Shown: positions 17,501-24,873, counted from the first letter of the stretch. The stretch is DNA of 25,278 nt from an uncultured Actinomyces sp. (GCA_946998115.1 CAMPYB010000017.1:1-25278); one strand, 5' to 3'. Notes: generated by a model not told the origin, from the sequence alone. Numbers and translations: made by a program.

Positions 17501-18262
17501 GTCACCGAAAAATTCTATTCTAACAGGATGATCAAGCGTTGGTTCAAAAATATCAATTATTCCACCGTGAACAGCATAATCACCTCTAGTTGTAACTGTT
17601 TCAACTCTGTTATATCCAAAATCATTTAAATCTTTTTTTATTTTTTCAAAATCTGTTTCAGCATTTATTTCTATATTTATTTTTTTAAATCTTTTTTCAT
17701 CAAAAATTATTGGTTGCAAAAACGATCTCGTGGAAGTTACTAAAACTTTTATTTTTTCATTACTGCTAGTATTATCATTTTCATTATTATTGTGAATATT
17801 TTTTTTATTTTTATTTTCTACCAGCATACTTATCACTTTATTTCTTTGCGCCATTGTATCAATACGTGGCGAAAGTTTTTCATGTGGCAGAGTTTCCCAA
17901 GATGGGAGGAAATATGATTTTATACCGATTGTTTGCAAATAATTATTCACTAATATACCCGATTTACTATCGGGAGTTACAAGCACTATTTGTTTATCAA
18001 TTCCTATTTCGTTTCGTGTTATTGATATATCTTTTGTATTTTTATCAGCTACTAAACATAGGGAAGATATAATTGCAGGTATTGTTTCGACAGATGATTT
18101 TATATTCAAGTTAATTGTGCGATTCGCGAAATCAAAAATGTTTTGCATACTATCCGTCTCAGATAGCAATTTTATATAATTTTTTATTTTTTCCACATTT
18201 ATTTTTTCCGCATTTTCATCCTTTTGCGCTAATACACTATCAATATTTTTTTCATTTTGCAT
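14546..18262 (-). CDS. mfd: Transcription-repair coupling factor
   Basis: 1238 residues (E. coli 1148). The UvrB-like N-terminal module (about 30-350) includes FLPSWETLPHEKLSP and RGDYAVHGGIIDIFEP. The RNA-polymerase-interacting CarD-like domain is at about 538-603 (LKKGDFIVHNHHGIGKFIEL, then DQLFVPTDSLDQISKYVGG). The RecG-like translocase has Walker A GDVGYGKT (695-702), the DEEQ box (796-799) in VIDEEQRFG, TATPIPRTL, and motif VI QLRGRVGRGSERAYAYF. The TRCF C-terminal domain closes it. Mfd removes RNA polymerase stalled at DNA lesions and recruits UvrA. An insertion rich in Asn and Lys near residues 150-170 splits the N-terminal module and is unusual. ATG 18262 has AGGGAA upstream; 45 bp separate it from pth. 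Confidence 0.97.
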   Translation of the reverse strand: MQNEKNIDSVLAQKDENAEKINVEKIKNYIKLLSETDSMQNIFDFANRTINLNIKSSVETIPAIISSLCLVADKNTKDISITRNEIGIDKQIVLVTPDSKSGILVNNYLQTIGIKSYFLPSWETLPHEKLSPRIDTMAQRNKVISMLVENKNKKNIHNNNENDNTSSNEKIKVLVTSTRSFLQPIIFDEKRFKKINIEINAETDFEKIKKDLNDFGYNRVETVTTRGDYAVHGGIIDIFEPTLDHPVRIEFFGDEIDSLEYFSAENQRTIKKSVKTITIHPCRELLIDEEIKTLACQYKQEYPSICSMLEKIENGIYSQGFESLSTLFGKKQKPLTSIIDDDAIIIFQDIERVRKNQEILLQTAYEFLQASWEHVKDEDQAPIQINDSSFYTIEELIDKKAKTSYWYIGQIGRGENTEEDIEICVKPTNNYNSNYNYLIKDLYEKLKAGKYIFIAVQSETQLKTLEKILHENDIATNPLPDPKKNLINILVLPSENGYEIGQIIFIGQNDITGKISRNERNQLKTQKIRKSKKTIDPISLKKGDFIVHNHHGIGKFIELTSRQVQKDKYREYIVIEYAPSGRGRKPDQLFVPTDSLDQISKYVGGVPTVNKMGGSDWSKTKQKARKAIRQITMELVQLYAKRSKAKGYAFSKDTPWQAELENSFEYVETDDQLTVIDEIKHDMEKSMPMDRLLCGDVGYGKTEVAVRAVFKAVQDGKQVAILVPTTLLARQHYETFKSRYLSFPIKVACLSRFTSPKETKQIIQGLAEGKIDVVIGTHKLLTGQIFFKDLGLIVIDEEQRFGVEHKEALKQLKTNIDVLSMTATPIPRTLEMAMTGIRQMSMLTTPPEDRYPIITYVGAYKDAQIVAAIKREILRDGQVFYVHNRVEDIDNVASKIQSLLPEIKVAVAHGQVNEHHLEKIIIDFWNREYDVLVCTTIVETGLDIPNVNTLIIDKAENFGLSQLHQLRGRVGRGSERAYAYFLYSENKTLTQTAHERLETIATNTQLGSGIKVAMKDLQIRGAGNLLGGQQSGHIEGVGFDLYMRMLSETISALKGEYISNAEIKIELPFDSRLPEKYIPSANHRLEMYEKFSNVKNVKELQDVLLELRDRFGFIDSDEISGLLSTIKVKFVALKYGLEHIGLQGKYLKIAPLILDESSMLRLKRLFPKSVIKTGIRTILIPIKQIQDFACGKITDFEFADYIEELLNLLLNISGKNNVSVGKARDFGVCISKNRPEQK

Positions 18263-18307
18263 TTTTATTCCCTAAGCCCACTTAGATCATGGTTATTTGA
18301 CATATAT

Positions 18308-18904
18308 CTATTTATTATGTTGATTTGTGTGAAGCAAAAGTTGCGCTTTATCAAACCCAAGTGTAACAATATCTTCTACAGCATCAGCAGCTTCTATTAT
18401 CGCTATTTTGCGAAATTCTTCATCTTTTTTATGAAAATTAGACAACACATAGTCAACTACTGCTGTTCTTCCTGGAGGGCGCCCTATACCATATCGAATT
18501 CTCATATAATTTTTTGTACCTATTGATTGAGAAATTGATTTTAAACCGTTATGCCCTCCTTCTCCTCCATTTGCTTTCATTTTGAGAGAAAATTTAGCTA
18601 TATCCAATTCATCATGAATAACAATAATATTTTTAGCAGTAATATTATAAAATTTCATAAGCGCTTTTACAGGTCCACCTGACTCATTCATATAGCTACA
18701 TGTTTTTGCCAATATTATTTTAGGAGAATCCAATCCAACACCTAATTTATATTCTGCAACAAGATTAGGTGTTTTATGCTGTTTAAATGTTACATTATTT
18801 TTCTTAGCAAGCTCATCAACTACCATATGTCCAGCATTATGCAAAGTATTAGCATATTTTTCGCCCGGATTTCCAAGTCCAACTACAATAAACGCTTTTT
18901 CCAC
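18308..18904 (-). CDS. pth: Peptidyl-tRNA hydrolase
   Basis: 198 residues. It releases peptides from prematurely dropped peptidyl-tRNA so that tRNA can be recycled. The family residues are intact: Asn12 in VVGLGNPGEKYANTLHNAGH, catalytic His22 in the same stretch, Asn73 in SYMNESGG, Asp98 in IVIHDELDIA and Asn119 in GGEGGHNGLKS. RIRYGIGRPPG and VVDYVLSNF complete the core. The start is GTG 18904 with GGAGAG four bases upstream; no in-frame ATG is nearer. In B. subtilis and actinobacteria pth lies between rplY/ctc and mfd, as here, but in this window a degraded hydrolase fragment separates it from rplY. Confidence 0.96.
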   Translation of the reverse strand: MEKAFIVVGLGNPGEKYANTLHNAGHMVVDELAKKNNVTFKQHKTPNLVAEYKLGVGLDSPKIILAKTCSYMNESGGPVKALMKFYNITAKNIIVIHDELDIAKFSLKMKANGGEGGHNGLKSISQSIGTKNYMRIRYGIGRPPGRTAVVDYVLSNFHKKDEEFRKIAIIEAADAVEDIVTLGFDKAQLLLHTNQHNK

Positions 18905-19018
18905 AATCTCTCCACACTCATAGTATTTCTAACATCTTTTCGCGACTCGCAAATATTATTATAGACTCTTTTGTATTTTTTTTATTAGCTAATTATAAAA
19001 TGTGAATAACTCAAACTC

Positions 19019-19318
19019 TTATATTTTTTTATGCACATTTGACATAAAATTTTCTATCCAAGACCAAATATTTTTCCAACTAGAATGTATAGGTTCTATC
19101 AAATCAAAGTGATCAGCTCTTGCATACACCTGTAAATCAACTCGGCCAATTATTTGTTTTTTGCGCACATAGTCTAAAGTGTGCTCAATAGATACTTCCG
19201 GATCAGCTGTTCCATGTACTAATAAAACAGGAGTATTATTTAAGTTATTACAACAAGGCGATGCTTTCTGTAAAAATTCAGCACTAGCATTTGTGCCGAA
19301 ATATTTTTCAAAAGAAAA
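19019..19318 (-). pseudogene. C-terminal remnant of an alpha/beta-hydrolase (S9-like peptidase/lipase)
   Basis: Reading 19318 to 19019 on the minus strand gives 99 residues then TAA, with no start codon near the 5' end and an in-frame TGA directly before it. The translation has NTPVLLVHGTADPEVS (strand plus the loop holding the catalytic Asp), DLQVYARADHFDLIEPI (the loop holding the catalytic His) and a closing helix SSWKNIWSWIENFM. This is the C-terminal third of an alpha/beta hydrolase of the prolyl-oligopeptidase/lipase type. The nucleophile elbow and everything upstream are missing: the rplY terminator lies only 80 bp upstream. I read it as a decayed gene of a reducing genome. Substrate unknown. 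Confidence 0.72.
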
Positions 19319-19397
19319 TCATCCACCTATAGTTATATAAAATAAACAAACGCTATCTTGCACTTAAATGCTCAAACTATTATTGAATTACAAAAAA

Positions 19398-19428
19398 ATA
19401 CCTAAGGTGAAATCTCCACCCTAGGCAT
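19398..19428 (-). terminator. Intrinsic terminator of rplY
   Basis: On the minus strand a 12-bp stem (ATGCCTAGGGTG with CACCTTAGGTAT, two G-T pairs) closes a 7-base loop and is followed by TTTTTTTG. It starts 20 bp after the rplY stop, so rplY (or prs-rplY) transcription ends here. Confidence 0.92.
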
Positions 19429-19447
19429 TTCAAATAAGCTTTTTATA

Positions 19448-19729
19448 CTACAAACGCATAAGATCAACATGCAAAATATTACGAGTTACAGGATGAACTT
19501 GTAATTCTTGAATTCTTGTGTTGATTTCTTTACCTTCTAATTCTAAAGTAATTTCAGCTTTGCGATTATTTTTAGCAATCAAAAAAGTTTCATGTCCAGG
19601 CAAAAGTACATGTAAATTTTCTTCGCCTTTACCATATACAACTGCTGGTACTTCACCATTTGCACGTGCGCGACGTGCAAAGCCTTTACCAAAGTCTTCA
19701 CGCAATTTTACTACTAGCTTTTCAGCCAT
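19448..19729 (-). CDS. rplY: 50S ribosomal protein L25 (short form)
   Basis: 93 residues, a complete 5S-rRNA-binding L25 domain. It has LREDFGKGFARRARANGEVP (N-terminal RNA-binding basic block), AVVYGKGEENLHVLLPG, the central strands ITLELEGKEINTRIQELQ, and the conserved close VHPVTRNILHVDLMRL. Actinobacterial and thermus-type L25 (CTC/TL5) normally carry a second C-terminal domain, about 200 residues in all. This one stops after the first domain like the 94-residue E. coli protein, and a terminator follows within 20 bp, so it is not a late frameshift. ATG 19729 has AAAGGAGA, a strong ribosome site. Preceded by a GC-rich foldable leader and its own candidate promoter. Confidence 0.95.
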   Translation of the reverse strand: MAEKLVVKLREDFGKGFARRARANGEVPAVVYGKGEENLHVLLPGHETFLIAKNNRKAEITLELEGKEINTRIQELQVHPVTRNILHVDLMRL

Positions 19730-19760
19730 GAGATTTCTCCTTTATTATTAACATCACATG

Positions 19761-19820
19761 GCCTCGGTTGGACGCAAAAGCGGCCACGTCGATAACGGAA
19801 ACATTTTCCCTCGCCGAGGC
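19761..19820 (-). promoter_or_regulatory. GC-rich structured 5' leader of rplY (candidate autoregulatory RNA)
   Basis: On the minus strand GCCTCGG (19820-19814) pairs with CCGAGGC (19767-19761). The stem encloses 46 bases that can fold further: GGAAA-ATG-TTTCC, then either GACG/CGTC or CGC-TTTT-GCG. The 60 bases are clearly richer in G+C than the surrounding sequence, a sign of structural constraint in an AT-driven genome. The element begins where the candidate promoter would start transcription and ends 31 bases before the rplY ATG. Ribosomal protein genes often have leaders bound by their own product. I do not recognise it as a known family. Confidence 0.5.
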
Positions 19821-19827
19821 TTATTAC

Positions 19828-19855
19828 AGTTTATCAATTCAAAATTTTTATGCAA
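19828..19855 (-). promoter_or_regulatory. Candidate rplY promoter
   Basis: Minus strand: TTGCAT (-35, 19855-19850), a 16-base spacer, then TAAACT (-10, 19833-19828) preceded by TGA, giving an extended -10. Transcription would begin near 19820, at the base of the GC-rich leader stem. Confidence 0.4.
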
Positions 19856-19867
19856 TATTTTTTATAA

Positions 19868-19881
19868 GTTTCACATGAAAC
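19868..19881. promoter_or_regulatory. parS-like inverted repeat (candidate ParB site)
   Basis: GTTTCACATGAAAC has perfect 6-bp arms (GTTTCA / TGAAAC) and differs at one base from the chromosomal parS core GTTTCACGTGAAAC used by actinobacterial ParB. It lies in the prs-rplY gap, upstream of the candidate rplY promoter. The surrounding genes are near the origin in B. subtilis, where parS sites cluster. The one mismatch is in the central step, so ParB affinity is uncertain. Confidence 0.5.
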
Positions 19882-19964
19882 ATTTAAAATAACAAAAATA
19901 ATTCAGCGTTGAAACAAAATTATTATCATTATTTTACATAATAATATTGCACAAAAGCCAAATA

Positions 19965-20939
19965 CTATTCGCCGAAAATACCTGTAACTGAACCATCTTC
20001 AAATACCTCATGAATAGCTTTTGCAAGCAAAGGAGCTATAGGAAGAATAGTTAAATTTTCAAAGCGTTTCTTATCAATTATAGGCAATGTATCAGTTACA
20101 ATGACTTCTTTAGCTCCACAGTTTTCCAAACGCTCAACCGCAGGATAAGATAAAATTCCATGTGTCGCAGCAATAATAACTTCAGATGCGCCATTATCTA
20201 ATAAAATCTTTGAAGCTTGAGCGATAGTTCCACCCGTGTCGATCATATCGTCAACAAGCACACACTGACGCCCTTTTACATCACCTACAACACGATTAGC
20301 AACTGCCTTATTAGGAGAATTTATATCACGTGTTTTATGCACAAAAGCTAAAGGACAACCACCAAGCTTATTAGCCCATTTTTCTGCCACACGAATACGA
20401 CCTGCGTCAGGCGAAACAACAGCAACATTATCTGGATCAACACGAGTTTTTACATAATCAATTAGCACAGGCATAGCCCACAAATGATCAACTGGACCAT
20501 CAAAAAATCCCTGTTCTTGAGATGTATGCAAATCGATTGACATAAGCCTGTCAGCACCAGCAGTCTTGAAAAGATCAGCGATCAAGCGAGCAGAAATAGG
20601 TTCTCGACCTCTATGCTTCTTATCTTGACGAGCATAAGGATAAAAAGGCATTACTACCGTAATTCTTTTAGCTGATGCACGTTTCAATGCATCAACCATA
20701 AGTAATTGTTCAACAAGCCACTTGTTTATAGGATCAGTATGAGACTGCAACACGAAAACATCACAACCTCTAACGCTTTCAGTGAAACGCACATAAATTT
20801 CACCATTAGCAAAATCATATGCTGTGGTTTCAATTAACTCTATTCCTAGCTCTTTAGCAACATCTTCAGCTAACTGCGGGTGGGAACGTCCCGTGACCAC
20901 AACAAGATGTTTTTCACCGGCACAAATCAATCCGGTCAT
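19965..20939 (-). CDS. prs: Ribose-phosphate pyrophosphokinase (PRPP synthetase)
   Basis: 324 residues, class I PRPP synthetase. It transfers pyrophosphate from ATP to ribose 5-phosphate, giving PRPP for purines, pyrimidines, histidine, tryptophan and NAD. Visible: TGRSHPQLAEDVAKELG near the N-terminus; FANGEIYVRFTESVRG; the ATP region MPFYPYARQDKKHRGREPIS (97-116); and the Mg-binding MSIDLHTSQEQGFFDGPVD with His138. VVSPDAGRIRVAE follows, then the PRPP loop CVLVDDMIDTGGTIAQAS (226-243). All catalytic elements are intact. ATG 20939 lies 4 bp after the glmU stop with GGAG nine bases upstream inside glmU's end, so glmU and prs are co-transcribed and coupled. Confidence 0.97.
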   Translation of the reverse strand: MTGLICAGEKHLVVVTGRSHPQLAEDVAKELGIELIETTAYDFANGEIYVRFTESVRGCDVFVLQSHTDPINKWLVEQLLMVDALKRASAKRITVVMPFYPYARQDKKHRGREPISARLIADLFKTAGADRLMSIDLHTSQEQGFFDGPVDHLWAMPVLIDYVKTRVDPDNVAVVSPDAGRIRVAEKWANKLGGCPLAFVHKTRDINSPNKAVANRVVGDVKGRQCVLVDDMIDTGGTIAQASKILLDNGASEVIIAATHGILSYPAVERLENCGAKEVIVTDTLPIIDKKRFENLTILPIAPLLAKAIHEVFEDGSVTGIFGE

Positions 20940-20943
20940 TGTC

Positions 20944-22383
20944 TCATTCTCCTTTATTTATATTATTTTGCCTAGATTTTTTAGCAGCAATCGCTGCTGG
21001 TGTATCTGGTCGCTTCTTCTCAACCCATCCCTCTATTATTCTCTGATCCATGTCATTTACACTCAAAGATCCTGATGGCAAATCTTTTCGTATAACAGTA
21101 CCGGCTCCTGTGTACACGCCATCTCCAATTGTAAGTGGCGCAACATACAAGTTATCTGAGCCTAAACGACAATGATCTCCAACGACTGTTTTATGTTTTG
21201 TAACTCCATCATAATTTACGAATACTGAAGCAGCACCAATATTTGTGTACTCGCCTATTTGCGCATCACCGACATAAGACAAATGCGGAACTTTCGATCC
21301 AGTCCCAATCGTAGAATTTTTAGTTTCAACAAATCCGCCGATTTTACCCTTATCTTTCAAATGTGTGCCTGGTCTCAAATAAGAATACGGTCCAACATTA
21401 GCATTACTACCAATAGATGAATCAATCGCAAATGTACGATTTACAACACTAGCACTTGCAACTTTAACATTTTTTAAATTAGTATCCGGGCCTATAACAC
21501 TATCTGTAGCTATATAAGTAGAACCTTCAAGAATAGTATTAGGCAAAATAGTTACATCATTTTCAATAACTACACTACAATCAATCCATGTTGTCTGCGG
21601 ATCAAAGATAGTTACACCTTCACGCATCCAATATTCGCATATACGCTTATTCTTTTCTTTTCGTAAACAGGAAAGTTGTACTCTATCATTGACACCTTGA
21701 GTTTGCATACTATCTTCTATTTTATAAGTAAATGCTCGAAAATTTGCCTTATAAGCTTTATTGACTAAATCAGTCAAATATACTTCATTTTGCGAATTAC
21801 AACGTGATAAATCAGCTATTTCTTTCTTTATGAACTCTAAATCAAAAGCATATACTCCAGCGTTTATTTCAGTGATTTGCTTTATAGCTTCGCAAGCATC
21901 TTTTTCTTCAACAATACTATTAAAAACATTATTTTCTTTTACAATCCTGCCATAGCCGTAAGGGTTTTCAACATCTGTAGTAAGAACAGTTACTAAGGCA
22001 CCATTTTTTTCATGCTCAGCGATAAGATTGCTTACAGTTTCAGCTTCCAACATTGGCACATCAGCACAAGTAACTATTATCGTTCCACGATCAGCTTCGA
22101 TAGCATTCAACGCGCATTCAACAGCACGCCCAGTTCCAGGTATATCATCTTGCTCAACTATCAAAACATCATCATAATATTCTCTTAAATAAGATTCAAC
22201 TTGCTCTTTTTCATGACGAATAACAGTTATTACATTTTGCGGTTTTAACTCTTTAGCCATATCTATAGCGAACCCCAACATTGTTTTACCGCATAAAGTG
22301 TGTAAAACTTTTGGCGTTTTTGACTTCATCCTAGTGCCACGACCTGCGGCTAAAACAACAACTGCAGTTAAACTATATGACAT
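20944..22383 (-). CDS. glmU: Bifunctional UDP-N-acetylglucosamine pyrophosphorylase / glucosamine-1-phosphate N-acetyltransferase
   Basis: 479 residues, cytoplasmic. The C-terminal half acetylates glucosamine 1-phosphate and the N-terminal half uridylylates it to UDP-GlcNAc, the precursor of peptidoglycan. N-terminal nucleotide motif LAAGRGTRMKSKTPKVLHTL (11-30), with QDDIPGTGRAVECAL and TCADVPML later. From about residue 255 hexapeptide repeats form a left-handed beta helix: GGFVETKNSTIGTGSKVPHL with the catalytic His, then IGAASVFVNYDGVTKHKT (GAGT in most homologues) and RLGSDNLYVAPLTIGDG. The FVNYDG and GSDN versions are typical of actinobacteria. ATG 22383 has AAGGAT upstream. Confidence 0.97.
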   Translation of the reverse strand: MSYSLTAVVVLAAGRGTRMKSKTPKVLHTLCGKTMLGFAIDMAKELKPQNVITVIRHEKEQVESYLREYYDDVLIVEQDDIPGTGRAVECALNAIEADRGTIIVTCADVPMLEAETVSNLIAEHEKNGALVTVLTTDVENPYGYGRIVKENNVFNSIVEEKDACEAIKQITEINAGVYAFDLEFIKKEIADLSRCNSQNEVYLTDLVNKAYKANFRAFTYKIEDSMQTQGVNDRVQLSCLRKEKNKRICEYWMREGVTIFDPQTTWIDCSVVIENDVTILPNTILEGSTYIATDSVIGPDTNLKNVKVASASVVNRTFAIDSSIGSNANVGPYSYLRPGTHLKDKGKIGGFVETKNSTIGTGSKVPHLSYVGDAQIGEYTNIGAASVFVNYDGVTKHKTVVGDHCRLGSDNLYVAPLTIGDGVYTGAGTVIRKDLPSGSLSVNDMDQRIIEGWVEKKRPDTPAAIAAKKSRQNNINKGE

Positions 22384-22681
22384 TTATAAATCCTTGCTGA
22401 AAATACTATATTAATATTACTTTATTATTATATCTTTTTAAATACTAAATATGGTTTAAAACATTATTAAAATCTTTTTCAGCAAATTTTGCTCATCTCT
22501 ATATTAAATAATATAAAATTCTTAATTTGTTAAATAATATTTTCAATCAATTACATATAAAAATTGTTGTTTTTGAATTACTTTCTTTAAAAAATTAAAG
22601 CACTTTTCATTTTAAGCAAAAATATTTCTAAAACACCAAAAAATAAACTAACAGTATGCACAAAAAAATTAAAAAGAAAAG
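22384..22681. other. AT-rich gap between tRNA-Gln and glmU
   Basis: 298 bases, very AT-rich, no open frame resembling a protein. It must hold the glmU-prs promoter if tRNA-Gln is not co-transcribed, but no convincing -35/-10 pair stands out. The only compact symmetry is AGCAAATTTTGCT (22481-22493), two 6-base arms around one base, which could be an operator. A T-rich run follows the tRNA 3' end immediately. Confidence 0.5.
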
Positions 22682-22752
22682 CTCCGCCTCCAGGACTCGA
22701 ACCTAGACTAACGGTACCAAAAACCGGGGTGCTGCCATTACACTAAGGCGGA
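22682..22752 (-). tRNA. tRNA-Gln, anticodon UUG
   Basis: Minus strand, 71 bases. The acceptor stem TCCGCCT / AGGCGGA is perfect. The D arm is GTGTAATGGCAGCAC. The anticodon arm CCGGT-TTTTGGT-ACCG has U33 then UUG at 34-36, reading CAA and CAG. The T arm is CTAGG-TTCGAGT-CCTGG and the discriminator is G73, as expected for glutamine. CCA is not encoded. It sits between the ABC-F gene and glmU on the same strand. Confidence 0.95.
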
Positions 22753-22974
22753 ATAACTATAAAAGTATATAACATTTTTACAAAAATGCCAACTATTTTA
22801 ATTCATAAAATATTATACGAGAATCAGCAAAGCTTATATTCACACCAAAAACATCACATAAATAGACACAACTCAACACACTATCAGATATAATACTTAC
22901 AAGCATTTGATATTATTAGTTATTCCAAAAGCAAAAACAAAAGCAAATATAAATTCACATACATGCGACACAGC

Positions 22975-24873
22975 TTATTGTATCAACTCGCTTATTTCAA
23001 ACCAACGATTTTCCAAGCTTTCACATTCAGCTTGTTTTTCTTTTAATTCTTTATCTATTTGAATAATCTCATCAAGCTTTTCACAGCTCGCAGAAAGTGC
23101 TGATAACTTTTCATTTAACAACGCAATACACGTTTGAATTTTTTCTATTTTACGCTCTAACGACGAAAGCTCTTTGTTATATTGGTGTATTTGCGCTCCA
23201 GATAATTTTCTAGCTCCAGAATTATCGTCATTTTCGTGAACATTTTTATTCTCACTAACAATTTGACGACTAGAATAATTTTCCTTGCTATTATCTGAAA
23301 CAGATTTTTTATCACTACAATTTTTTATGCTTTCAAGTTTTTCTAAATATTCGTCCACACCTTTAGTTAGCATGGTAATTTTGCCTTGATCTACTAACAT
23401 TTGATAGTCACTTACGCGCTCAAGCAAATAGCGATCATGAGAAACAACTATTAACGTAGTAGGAAAAGTATCTAGTATATCTTCCATTGAAGCTAAAGTA
23501 TCAGTATCCAAATCATTAGTAGGCTCATCCAAAAGTAAAACATTAGGCTCACGCATTAAAATTCGCATAAATTGTAAACGTCTACGTTCACCTCCAGAAA
23601 GCTCACTTATACGCGTCCAAGCTCTAGATTTTGTAAATCCCAGTTTTTGCACAAATTGACTTGCTGATATTTCTTTACCATCCACAATTATACTATTTGA
23701 GATAATGCTCACAGCTTCTACAACTCTAAGATGTGCTACTTCATCAAGTTCATGAGTATCCTGAGATAAAACACCTATTTTTACAGTTTTACCAAACTTT
23801 ACACACCCTATTTCAGGCTTCAAAACGCCCTCTATAAGATGCATTAAAGTTGATTTTCCTACACCATTAGCTCCCACGATGCCAATTCTGTCACCAGCAG
23901 AAAGCCTCCAAGTAATATTATCCAAAACAGGTTCATTACGCCCAAATCTAATTGTAACATTTTCAATATCAACTACGTCTTTGCCTAGACGAGCTGTAGT
24001 TAACTTAGCTAATTCTACTTTGTTACGCAAAGGGGGAACATCATCTATTAATGCTTGCGCTCTATCTATCCTAAATCTAGGTTTACTAGTTCTAGCAGGA
24101 GCACCACGTCTAAGCCAAGCTAACTCTTTTTTAAGCAAACTATTTCTTTTTTGATTCTCAACTTGTCTTTGCCGTTCTCTCTCAACTCTGGCTAAAATAT
24201 AAGCAGCGTAGCTTCCTTCATAAAATTCCATACTGCCTGGCAGGATATCGTCTCCGTTACCAGCATCCATTCCTGGCACAACTTCCCAAATTTTAGTACA
24301 AACTGCATCTAGGAACCAGCGGTCATGTGTAACAACAACTAATGCTCCTTTTTTACCAGCAAACTTATTGTTTAAATACTCAGCTAACCATGTTATACCT
24401 ATAATATCTAAATGGTTTGTCGGCTCATCTAGAAAAAGAACATCACTTTTTTGTGACAGCACTTTAGCCAAAGCTACTCGTCTTTTTTGTCCTCCTGAAA
24501 GAGTTGATAACTGGCTTTGTAAATCTATATCTTTTAGTAGCCCTTCATGGATTCGCCTTATTTGCGGGTCAGCCAACCATTCATGAGATTTTTCATCAGC
24601 TTTTTCGCCATGCACAACTTGAGAAACAGTAAGGTTATCATCTATTTTATCAATTTGTTCAAGTATAGATATAGTTGTAGAATTTGCAATTGTAACAGTT
24701 CCATCATCAGGCTTTTTCTTTTTTGCTAAAATTTTAAGTAGTGTACTTTTTCCTCCACCATTAGGTCCAAGTATCCCTATCTTGTCACCATCTTCTATTC
24801 CCAATGTTATATTTTGAAATAGTTTTCTTGAACCTGCTAAAGCCATAATATTTTGGCAACCCATTAAATGCAT
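22975..24873 (-). CDS. ABC-F family ATPase (Uup-like), ribosome-associated
   Basis: About 632 residues with two ABC cassettes and no membrane segments. Cassette 1: GPNGGGKST (about 36-44), LSGGQKRRVALAKVL, FLDEPTNHLD. Cassette 2: GANGVGKST, LSGGERRRLQFMRIL, LLLDEPTNDLD. A basic linker (VERERQRQVENQKRNSLLKK) joins them. The C-terminus after a Ser/Asn-rich spacer is a coiled coil of about 65 residues, as in Uup. ABC-F proteins act on stalled ribosomes or, for Uup, on ribosome/branched-DNA intermediates. Resistance-type activity cannot be excluded but the ispE neighbourhood suggests housekeeping. The frame extends to TTG 24885 without a ribosome site; ATG 24873, with GGAATATGAA before it, is preferred. 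ispE lies upstream on the same strand. Confidence 0.87.
   Translation of the reverse strand: MHLMGCQNIMALAGSRKLFQNITLGIEDGDKIGILGPNGGGKSTLLKILAKKKKPDDGTVTIANSTTISILEQIDKIDDNLTVSQVVHGEKADEKSHEWLADPQIRRIHEGLLKDIDLQSQLSTLSGGQKRRVALAKVLSQKSDVLFLDEPTNHLDIIGITWLAEYLNNKFAGKKGALVVVTHDRWFLDAVCTKIWEVVPGMDAGNGDDILPGSMEFYEGSYAAYILARVERERQRQVENQKRNSLLKKELAWLRRGAPARTSKPRFRIDRAQALIDDVPPLRNKVELAKLTTARLGKDVVDIENVTIRFGRNEPVLDNITWRLSAGDRIGIVGANGVGKSTLMHLIEGVLKPEIGCVKFGKTVKIGVLSQDTHELDEVAHLRVVEAVSIISNSIIVDGKEISASQFVQKLGFTKSRAWTRISELSGGERRRLQFMRILMREPNVLLLDEPTNDLDTDTLASMEDILDTFPTTLIVVSHDRYLLERVSDYQMLVDQGKITMLTKGVDEYLEKLESIKNCSDKKSVSDNSKENYSSRQIVSENKNVHENDDNSGARKLSGAQIHQYNKELSSLERKIEKIQTCIALLNEKLSALSASCEKLDEIIQIDKELKEKQAECESLENRWFEISELIQ

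Noticed and set aside
20770..20784. Second parS-like match around CTTTCAGTGAAACG inside prs
   Set aside because: It lacks a central base, so spacing is wrong, and it is explained by the prs codons.
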